From contig JAWQRN010000104.1 of NCBI GenBank assembly GCA_033557685.1, forward strand, positions 1-38,670: 38,670 nucleotides of DNA, read 5' to 3'. The translations under genes and the position numbers were made by a program. Each line of letters starts with the position of its first letter. Within the stretch, counting starts at the first letter, position 1. Shown here piece after piece: positions 22,101 to 34,100 of this stretch. The notes under the pieces were generated by a model. It ran no database searches. It saw only the letters and a list, made by a program, of their open reading frames with translations, and was not told the DNA's origin. This DNA comes from Sperchopsis tessellata. Its lineage: Eukaryota; Arthropoda; Insecta; Coleoptera; Hydrophilidae.

Positions 22101-25100
22101 AACTTTACAGAAGTTTAAAAACATTAATTGCTTACTTCAGTAGAAAAATGCATTAGAAAAAAGAATCATAATACCCATTACTTTTTTATTACTACTTGAC
22201 AAGTAAAAGTAAAGTATATTCCCTATAATCTACTTTCAAATTAAGAGGAGCGATTAAACACAGTCAATCACAGATCAAATTTTTTGTACTGCTCTCCTAA
22301 TTAAAAACAGGCTATAGTATATCTCCATCCAATTTGCATGTTCTGGAGGTTTACTAAGCTACCCATATTATTTATTTCTAATACTAAAAATATTCCTCCA
22401 CAATAAATGATTTAAAATTTTTTTTAATGAGTTTAGTAAAATTAATGAAAAACTAAAAAATCATTGTTTTTCAATAATCATTGTAGGTATGTACAATTAA
22501 TGGTACAAATGGCAATATATCTTCCAGAATGACAGATTTCGAAGTTTGCAACCCTAGCCACTCAGGAAATTAGTAGACCACAGCTCCAAAACTCAATTCC
22601 TAGTACAATTCTGAGAAAATTAAACTTTTTCGATTTTATATAAAACAATATTTAAAAAAATTATATTTTTTGTTTGTAAATGATCTCCAATAAAATGTTA
22701 TGATACTGTTTGAATTTTATAATTTCATAAAAAAAAAAACCAAAATGGTTTCAAAATAAATGATATTTTGTACACAAAACTATATTATATTTTTAACGAA
22801 AATAAATAAATTGTTACTGAATAAACATTAAAACTACACAGATATTAGACTGTACCTTATCCCAAAACCAACATTATATTAGTAGAAATAAAGACATATT
22901 GAAGAAAAAAAGCTTATTATTTATATTATAGATTATACAACCACCCTTATCTTCTTTAAAATCACCGGAATAGAAGTTACTGTCTAAATTTCAACATTTT
23001 TGTGGTTTATAATTATTTAAGTATCTGTAAAAATGTAGATTTATTTCGAGTAATAAGAAAATCAGAATAATTACTAAGGTGTAAAACATAAACCAATTTT
23101 ACATAAATGAATTTTGTATGTACAGTTATACAAGAGTAGTTTTTAAATTGCACTTCTTACAGGTGCTACGTTTACTTTGCTTCGCAACACTTTGCTATAT
23201 TTTCTGTCAACTTATATTTTCAAATGTATACCTTGTAACGCTTTGCTATATTTTCTGTCAACTTATATTTTCAAATGTATACTTTGTAACATGGACGACA
23301 ACAAAACGAATGTTTATGCAGTACTTATCTGAAGTGTCTCCCCTCCCTCCCATTTCCTAATATTTGAAAACATTGCACTAAAGGCTCCAGACGAAATTAA
23401 GGTTGATATCAAATGATCTGTTTTATGATGATAATTTGGTTTTTGGAAAATCAAAAATAAGTTTGTAGGGAATTAAAATATCTTGTATGTTACAATTTTT
23501 AAGTTGATAGTGCAAATAAGTTTGTAGGGAATTAAAATATCTTGTATGTTACAATTATTAAGTTGATAGTGCTCTGGTACCATCTTAGAATTTCCAAAAA
23601 CCAATTTATCATCAATTAATAATCCATTTGATAAAATTCATCCTCAATTTTATTTGGACTCTTTAAATCATCGTTTTTAAAAATTAGAAGGTGGGCGGAG
23701 ACTTAAGACGGGCCATGCAGATCTAGTTCCACATTAAATCTAATTAGGCCACATCACCTACAACGTTATAATTTCCTTAACAGTTTTACTGCATAAATTT
23801 ATGTTTTTGAGTACAGGCAACTCTCAGTTTATGAACGTTTGATTTATGAACATTCGCTATAACTAACATCACAATTTATAACAAACGTCTTAAAGACAAA
23901 ATGCCAAATGTGTAGTCTATATAATTGTACGATTTAAATAAATTTACTTTTAAAAGATATATGAGTGCCTCTAACGGTTTCCACCCGGAAACAACATTCT
24001 TATAGATAATAACCGTGGAAGTCTATTACTTTAAAAAATGTATTTATTACAATAATTATCAGGAAGTTATTATACAATAATTAAAACCAACAATTCTGGG
24101 TAAATAAAACAAATCTAGCTAGATTGCCCCAGCATGCGAAGATTTCCCAGTATCTATAAAACAACAAAGGACCATTCGACAGGGTTTCAATCCTCTAAAA
24201 TGGCTGCTAACATATAATATACTTATTGTACAAGCTTAGGAATGCAAGATACACATAACAACCAAAACAGTATAACGAACAATGCCTTGAAACGGAACCC
24301 GTTCGTGCACCGATAGTATTCTCATAAGCAATTTTGAATAAAATTGAAATGTTGAACCGACATTAACGAGTAAATTATAGCGTGTGATGAGATCACATCA
24401 TCAGATGGAACAAAATGCAGAATTATACGTAATATTACCAATCAGCTCGTAATGAAATAATACAACTCATTATAAACAAACAATATGTATTTACAAATAA
24501 TTTGGTGCACAACTTTAAAGAGCCGGCAAAGACTATTTGATTACGTTACGTCAGTTCTAGAAAATGAATCAGTCTGAGGTAATTTTTTGAATATTATTTA
24601 TTATCTTCAGCTTTTCAGGGAGATAACTGTGCATTAGGTTTTTTCTTGCTGACATCTTGATAATGTCCCCTGAAATGGTGAACAAAACATCGACAAGAAA
24701 AAAAATTAACATACAGGTATCTCCCTGAAAACCTGAAGATATTTACTGTGGCCGCGGAAGTCTACGCACAGAATTTAATATTATTTATTAGTTACATTAT
24801 AATATAAGTTTATCTCTAGACGCAGCCTTTTAGAATTAACCGAGTTTTTATATATATATATAAAACCACACACAATACCTTTGAGGTTTTAGGTGGTGTA
24901 TCCTTCGACTGGGGTTGATAGAATTTTTCTTTATTTTGCGATAATTACTGCAATTCAAGATTCCTGATTATTATTTATGTTCATATATATATTAGTAAAT
25001 AGTTTTAATGAATTATTATTATTATTAGTGATACAAATATTTTAATTTGATTTGAAACATATACTATATAAAATTTAAATAATTATATTTATAGGCTGTA

Positions 25101-28100
25101 ATTAAAATATGCGGATGAACTTCAACAACGCACATTGTAGACAGTTACAAATAACCCTTCTAAAGTTAGTAGGAAATATAAGAAACTTTTTGATAAAAAC
25201 CTTGTACAGGAAAAATAAAACGTTCAGGATGTACAGTGAGGTTGACAAGAATATGTATGGGTTTAATTTGTGTCAGACAGAAATATATTAAAGTTAAGAA
25301 AAAAGTATTCTACATATTTAGATAAACTACAAGAATGTGTGAATAAGTAATTAAATATTTCTTATTAGTAAAGATGTTAAGCTATATTGGTGAGTAATTT
25401 AAGAGGAAAAGTTAAAAATATTATAATTATTACTGAAAATAATTGTTTGATATGCCCTACACAGGACCGCACTTTGTTTTTCTCAAATAAGACAGCCTGC
25501 ATATTTTGAAATTTATTGAAAATTATAAAGGCTTACTTTTGTAATTTTTTCACTGGATGTATTCCTTTTACATTTTACAACATAAATATCATAAACTACC
25601 AATTTAAGTACAGTAAATAAAAATAAGATAAAAATTAGGTAAGTATTATTTTATAGACTTTTTCAACAATTTACTACTAAAACTTAAAATTATAAGATTT
25701 TTTTTAAATATCCATTAATTGTCTTCAAACCCTTTTATTTATTTTAAATGAGATATCGAAGATACAGACTACAAAATGTTACATACTCTACTTCAACTTA
25801 AAATTTGGATTTTAGGAACAAAGCATTTAAAGTTCAGTACAATTTAAATTAAGTTTTGAGAACCAATAAGAACAAGTGCTTGTATATATACCCAGATATG
25901 GTTAACATTTTTTTTAAAATAAAATGGTGAAAATAATATGTATTGGTTAATAACAAATAACTCTAGTAAACAAGGAACACAAAGTAACAGTAACACAAAA
26001 TACAACTATACCTTACTCAACAACAACAGCAACATCCAACTTCTCTTGCTGCTATATTAACACTCTCAGATAATTCATAATCTATAATACAATATCATAA
26101 AGAGTCAGACAAGAAACTCCAATTTCAGTAGTAAGCTTTAAACTCTTTCTCAACTAAACTGATTCGGTACATACACTACGCATATGAAATATAATCATCA
26201 AATAATTATGAATATTAAAGAAAAACAATGCGGTTTTAAGATACTCATATCTTTCCTACAAATGGTAGTTAATTCCAGGCAACGTTTTGTGATCAGTATT
26301 TTCATATATTAACCAATTTTATGTATTTAATGCTTCAATTGTTGTACAATAACCTTAATTATTGACAATTACCTAGTATTTAACAATAATTAACAAATTA
26401 AGAAGTGTAAAAATTATTCTCTTTTGTTACAAGAAATGTTGTTGAAAATAATTAAGAAAAAAATTTCATGTGTGATGGAAGTGAAAAACAAAAGATATTT
26501 GAAATTTTAACAGTAGGAGTTAATTATTAAACATTTTAATTATTTGTGATATTTATGCTACAATATGCATTTATTGCAAAATTTTGTAATTTGATGATAT
26601 ATGTAGCAGTTAAATACAATATGTAGTAAGTTTATGCAGAAAATATTAACAAATAATTTTTAATCAGTTAAAAATTTACATGGTATCTTACATAAAAAAT
26701 ACAAAGTATGGGCTTGTGTACAGCGCACTAAGCAGTTGATTTTAGTAAAATAAACTAAGTTAAGGTATGTAATTTACAATAACTATTATAAATTTATCTA
26801 CAAGCAAAAAACATTTATTAAACTTGCTGATTATTTTATTCATCCTCTTATATTTGTTACGCTATGTGTGTAAGGATAACTTGAAATATTTAATGTTTAA
26901 CTATACGTGCTGCTTGAAATAATAGGATAGAAGTCACGGGAAGTGTCAATAAAAAATAAGAAAGCTGATGATCTGAATGTTAGATGGGTTATCTCAAACA
27001 TCAGAATGAATGAATAAAATGAATAACTGGGTGAATAAAAAGTTTATAATTTGGTTAAAAAGTATAAGTATTTATATCTAGGGAAAACATTTTTAGAGAT
27101 AAAGGAGTGAGGAAAGGGTGTTTGAGAGCTTCACATACAGAAAACTAACGTATGAAATCGCAATCTGGGGTTAGAAGAGGCAAAGAAAGTAATAAGAACA
27201 GTATACTAAATATCTAAAATGATTACAGATATATTTCAATGGAGGAAACAAAAAGAGACATAATAAGAGTTGACTTAGGGATAAATGTTATGAAATTGGA
27301 AGGTAAAATAAGGTCAATGCTAATATTACACTTCACAAATACTGGAAAAAAATGCAAAGAATTGGCACATAAATAGAACGTTGAACGAAAGAATTATGAA
27401 AATCACCCAAAGAAATAGAGAAAATAAAAATGGCGTAACAGGGGGTAGTGGCTCTGGTGGTGAAGAGATAGACAAGTTAATGCAACTTAACATAGAGCAC
27501 AGTACATACAATACGATATATAAATATCTGATTACTGTTGGAAGATCAGCATATTTGCAGAACAAAGGTTGTCAGGATAGTCAGATTATACTGACAAGAT
27601 TCAGATGTGGAAGTAGTAAATAGATACTGAAATGAAGGGGATGTCATACAGGACAAGATCTGTGGAGAGGACCATGAAGTGGTGAAATTCTGGATGTAAA
27701 GATGTCTGTTTGGTATAAGTTGTTGTAATTATTGGATTGAGATTTACCAAACCATATTATTATTAAAGAGTTAAAATAGAGTAGTATATAACAATGGTAT
27801 TGCAAATCTTAGAAGGATTTTTAATAAGAAACTAATTAATCAGGTTTGGACTTCATAGAGAAGATAATGTACCTGAAGGATAATATGCACAGAAGAAAAG
27901 GATGTTAAAAATTTAGTTTTCAGGTGAAACAGAAAGATAGTAAAACATATACATTCCACATCTGCTCCACTATTTGATGTGAAGCTCCCTTTTCGACATA
28001 TACAGCACTACATGTCTTACAGAGCTACTCTCTTTTGTTTCACATTATATTTTAATTTCTAACTTTGTTCTATACATACTATGTATACTTTCCAAGAAAA

Positions 28101-31100
28101 TATTACTATTAATATGATATAAAAACATTTTAGCATATAAAAAGGTTAAATCGGTCTTTATGATTGAAAGGGAAAATTGTATTTCATTGTTTGTACATAA
28201 TTTTGTAAAACTCTGTGACATCAATTCCCATTGAGATCCATGGCGAAATCCCTGTATAACTAGGCATTTATTTTTTTTAATATTTGATAAATAGATATGA
28301 AATATTAATTAAGGTACTGACTGCAAAGACCAGATAATAAGACAAAAAAATTCTCTCTGGTATTATCATTTTCTTATACATTTACAAGTGCCTGTGTTTG
28401 TTTCATCTGACCAATAATTAGTATTACATAACTTAATGTTAATAAAATTTATCTGTCAAGTCTCAAAACTAATTCACAACAGAAGACACTTCACAGTAAG
28501 TAAGTGGATAATAACTCAGAATGACTCCTGGCAGCCATTGGTGTATTAATGGTTGTAAACAAAGTCATGATTTCTAGTGTGCTTTGCTGGTGTGCATTGC
28601 CTTAGTTCATTGACACTTGTTAAATTCCTAGAAATTTGTAAAATCACTAGTATCCACTGTGCTTGCTTAAACCACTATCCAATAGCAAGTAAAGAGTGCA
28701 AGTTCTCGAAGGTTACAGAGTTTGGGTATTAACAATCTTTACTTATCATTACATTTCTCCCAGTTCGTTGTTGAAATTAGTCAACATATTTTAACATCAA
28801 CCAGCATAAAATAAATTTGTATTTACACAGAATGTTTTACAACAATCAATGTTAATTAGCACAGTACAAAGTATATTTCAAAATAATTTCATAAAAAGTT
28901 CAAAGACAGTTCTTAAAAATATCTAGAAAATGTTAGGAAGAGATGGGCGTTACTTGTGAAAAACATTACGTTGAAAGAATTATTTGTACCAAGACAATTA
29001 AAATCTGTAGTCATTCATCAAATCCCTATTTCATTGGACCATCTAAATTAGCTATTGTCAAGAAATTGATTGGTGGTGTATGAATACATTATAAATATTT
29101 TTTATATATATAAAATATTCCGTAAACTATTTACTAAACATTTTTAAAATACTGTCTTATCTAACCTATACTTTAGAGGCTGTTTTCAGAATAATCTTAG
29201 AGGAAAATTGTATTAAATTTAATTTTTATAGACTTTTCCAAATTAATTTACATATTAAATAATATTAACTTTAGCAAAGCTATTTAAATTGCCTACCTGT
29301 TCGGATCTTTCGCTTCAACTTCAAGAAGTTTCTTATCCCAATTTATATTATTTGGTGATGCTCTTGCTTTCTTCATTACATTGTCAATTTCTCGTCTCCT
29401 GCCAGCTGGTAAACTTGGATCTAAAATATTTAAAACATCAAATTGTATTAAATAAATTGAAAGGGTATATTAAGAATTTAAAATTGAAAACATTTACGAC
29501 TAACAGACGACTTATATGTTGTATGTCTTGTTACTATAATCAGGAAACACTGAAAAAAGGTCCATTTAATTCAAACCAAACTGAAAGCCATACTACTGAA
29601 ATCAAATAAAAACTATAAGCCCTACTATACCACTATATAAAACACATATGTATTAATTATTTCATTTAATATACAGGTATTACAAAAGTAAGTAACAAAT
29701 TAAAACCTAGATTATGTAACTGTTTTTGGGAATAACATAAGTTTTGCCAAATTATTTTGCTGTAATCATATAATTTATGTGACTGCGTATATCAAATATA
29801 CGCAGTCACATAAATTACGTTTAATTATAATGTATAAAAGCGTTTCAAACAATTTATAACATACAAAGTGCTTTTTATAATTATTTATGAATCTCCGTTT
29901 CTTAAAAATTAATAATAATAATTGTTCCTTATAGAAATTTTCCCTTATAGTAATTTTATCAAAACTTTTACAATTTTTAAAATATATGCCAAGTTATTCC
30001 TAAATTATGGGCTTTATAGTGAATTGAGAGGGTTTCTTTGTTGATAAAATAATTGACATAAAGTTTGAACATCGCAGCGTAATACATTTTCTTCCATAAA
30101 AGCGGTCATCAATAAATGTCTGCTGTATATAAAGAAAATGGACCAACTTACTAGTAAAATTGCCTAATCACTTTTAATCGGACAGAACATCAATTTCTTG
30201 ATATTTTTAAAATATCTAATCTTTCCAATTTTTAAAGATGGTAAACGAAATCTTCTGAGTAATTATCGGCCAATAACAATACTGACTGGTCTCTCTAAGG
30301 TTTTTGAATGCATTTTGTTGTGGAAATTTGTGGAAGGCAAGTCAGCAAGGATTTACAAGGGGTAAATCAACCGCCACAAATTTTATCTCTTTTACGCAGT
30401 ACATAAGAGGATCAATTGAAAGGCAGATCACAGGTGGACTGTATTTACTTGGACTTTTGCAAAACATTCGAAAGAGTGGATCCTACTGTTCTCCTATTGA
30501 AACTGCAAAAGTTTGGTCTCACAATAGCAGCTATAATGTTTATGGCTAGCTATTTTACAAAACGTAATAATTACGTTTGCCATGGAGGCAATCAGTCGAG
30601 TTCTTATGTTACTGCTTCAGGTGTAACTCAAGGATCGAACTTGGGTCCAGATTTTTATAAATGATATTACAAACTAAGTAGTGGATAGCCAGGTGTTAAT
30701 GTTGGATGACTGCAAAACTTTTAGGAGGATATACACGATTGTAGACTTCCAGTTGATGTAGGAGGACCTAAACATAGTGTTTGATTGGAGTTGCATAAAC
30801 AAACTGTCATTTAATATCAAAGAGTTTAGTGTAGTTACGTACATGAGAAAAAACAATCTATCAATGTTCAATAATATGCTGAATAGTGAGATAGTTCGTC
30901 AGCTGGATAAGGATCTTGAAGTGACATTTGAATATCAGATATCGTTTGTAAATCATGTTGAGAAACTGGTGAAAAAGGTGTTCAGGATCCTGGGTTTTGT
31001 GATGCGCAAGTCCTTTGTTAGTTTGGAGTCAATTACAACTGTATACACCTCTCTAGTGGTATCTGGTTTAAGATATTGTGATGTGATATGGGATCCAATT

Positions 31101-34100
31101 TACAATATTCATTCAAATACTATAGAAAAAGTATAAAAGCAATTTTTAAGATACATTTATTTTAAAAGGTTCGGTGTATATTGTTATTTTGATGTACGTT
31201 ATTGTGAGTTATGCATCCAATTTAAGTTCAAAACACTGAAAAACAAAATATACTGATGATGTACTGTTCTTATACACATTACTAAATGGACTCATGAATT
31301 GTGACATCTTGTGTAGAATTCCCTTTCATGCTCCTGTGCGTACAAATGGACACAGTAAGCTGTTTTAAATACAAAACTATAGGACTAGAGCTTACGAACA
31401 ATCTCCAATAGTGTACATGTGTATAAAGTTTAATCAGATATCTGTGAAGTTAGATATTTTCTATATGTCTAATTGTTTTCAGAAAGAATCTATATAGGTT
31501 AATTAATACATACATCCCATTATTTTTCATTATGTATGTTGGAAGCTAATTTAAATAAAAATAATAAATAAAATAAAAAATTACAAGATAACATGAATTT
31601 CGAGTGATTCGTGTAGAGTTATATAATGTAAAAAGTTGAAATATAATGCTGCGGGATCGGCATAATAAGATCTCTATTTAGAATTCCCTGAAATAGTGTT
31701 CTTAAAATTTTTCATGATAACTTGTGAATGAAAAGGTATTTGCGTGGTGGATTCCCAGATTGCTTATATCTGAGCAAAAATTCTATGTGGTTACCCAACA
31801 AACTTGTGAGTGAAGGGTTTAGCTTTTTATGGTTAGAGAAAAGTTTATGTTTTTGTCATCACTATTCCTATTGAAAATAGAATTTGTTGCTGCACGACAA
31901 TTTTCGGGTTCATAAAGAGAATAAAATTCAGAAGATACCTTTATTTTGGATTTCAATAGAAATGAGCATTTCCTTGAAAACAGTTTTGACAAATTTTCAG
32001 GATGGCATCTGCTGTCTACCCATGAGCGTGTATATCACTATGTGAAAGTATTTTTGAAATATAAGATTTCAATTATAAATTGAAGTCACTAATTAGATAC
32101 TGGGTCATGTAGATAGATTGGTAGTGGCACTTTTCATCACCAATATTTTGATAAGGCATTATTTCAAATTGAAATACCTATATTCACAATTCTCCAAAGT
32201 ATATTAAAAAAATCATAAAATTTGAAGGAAAAAATAACTGCATTGTGATTATTATATGGTAGCGGCATAACAATTTCCCACCAGCCGTCTCGTAGCTCAG
32301 TGGCTAAGTACTAGGCTACTACTCGTGGGGTCTCGGGTTCGAGTCTCAGAGTCGGTCGGCTTTCTGTGATTAGGGAAAAATCTTTCTAGTGCTCGTCTTC
32401 CAGGAGGGACGTAAAACGGTGGGTCCCGTGTATTGTAGGTAGAATGAAGACCACCTGCACATAAAAGAACACAATTCCAGTTGGAACACTGGATGCAGCA
32501 AAATTCCCAGGTGAGGGAGCCTAATCCCTGGTGTCGGTGATTAACCATAACAGCGGAAATAGGCCGATGTAAAATAAACAAACAAAAAATATCCCACCCT
32601 GCTTGTTTTAATAGCCTGATATGATAATATTTTCCCAAGTAACCAATACACTGTAATTTAGTCATATATTGGTAAGCGCATGCCTGCAATGAGCTACGTA
32701 ATGTACAAAATAAGTCACTTCATAAAGTGGGAAATTATCCCACTAATATCTTACGGTAGCGGATTTAAAAAAAAAGTTATGAAGATAAAAATCATAATTG
32801 TCAGGGTACCACGGATGTAAACACTATATTTAGATATGCATAAGATACAAATATTTTACTATTTCTATGAATTTCTATGTATACTGTCACTAATAATTTG
32901 TTTACATTTGTTTTGTGCCTAGAAGTGATATTTTACACATGCAATTTATTTATTATACAGAATTTAAAATACTTGCAGTAATCATATTGAGTCCACTAAG
33001 ATGTAATTTTAATTGTTTGATGATCAGGTATAAAAATGTATATAAATATTTTCATTTGATTTTGATAATTTTTCATGTACTTAAAGATTTAGTATATTGA
33101 AATAACCTCGTTTACATTATAAAAATGGAAACAGGGCTGATAGTCACCCAACTGTTTACAGTAAGACTAGTAAACGTTGCACCACTTATGCCTGAAATTA
33201 CACCAAAATATCTTTTTTAAATATATGTTGAATAATTTTAATAATTATGCTTTTATTTACTGTTTTCAAACAGGATATTGATCCAATTGCACTAGTGGGA
33301 ATTATCCCACTGATGTCAAAAAATTTATTTAAGTATTTTTTAATTATATAAGTACCTAAAGGATAACAATACAATAATTTCTCACCCTAATTTTACAAAC
33401 AAAATATTAAAAAAAACCAAAAACAGTCTAAACTATATTGGAACATTTTATAAATTTACTGATAAACTATATATGCCTACTTTTCGAGAAAGTCTCCAAT
33501 CCGATTTATTTTAAATACTCCCTCTTACCCTTATAAAGAGGTGTTAAAATGTTATTTTGACATTAGCTGAAGTTAGAAGTATTATCTAATCAATGAATTC
33601 CATGATAATAATTATACACTGGCTGTAATCTGTCAATGGATCGAAAACCACTGCAGACAAATTTATTTTTCAAATAACAAATGTAAATGGTAGTTTTTTA
33701 AATTAAAATATTACATTACTATAATAAATCATTAATAAGTAGTATATTTAAAATGTGTTATTTTGTTAATACTGTAATAGAGAAAGTAATTTAATGGAAA
33801 TGCAATCTTATAAATCATCAGCAAACAGTATTTTAAAGGTGTATGAAGTGTAAAATATTATTAAAAAAAAATTGGATAAATGACGGAAAAGAATTAAACC
33901 TTTTCAGACAATTTAAAACATTCTTGAGAAACATATTGGACAATTGTGTAGTGTAGAACTAAGTATAAGAAGTATCCAAACCCAAATAATTTTTAATTTT
34001 AATAAATTTAATAGCCTAAAATTTTCGCAGAACAAAGATTAATGATGTTATAAGTTACTTCATTTTTTACTTTATTCACAAACCCATCTCGCTTGATACT

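Larger units (their letters stand above)
19721..29296 (-). other. Intron 2 (9.6 kb)
   Basis: GT at 29296-29295, AG at 19722-19721 (minus strand). The largest intron; it contains an hAT element, a possible 731-bp inverted-repeat element, two small tandem duplications, two foldbacks and a retrotransposon C-terminal relic. 20542-21825, 22557-23180, 23660-24600, 24740-26930 and 27650-29296 are AT-rich with nothing recognised. Confidence 0.85.

Noticed and set aside
32284..32356. Functional tRNA gene
   Set aside because: Boxes A and B are present, but there is a long tRNA-unrelated body, an A-rich tail and no convincing acceptor stem, so it is a SINE head.
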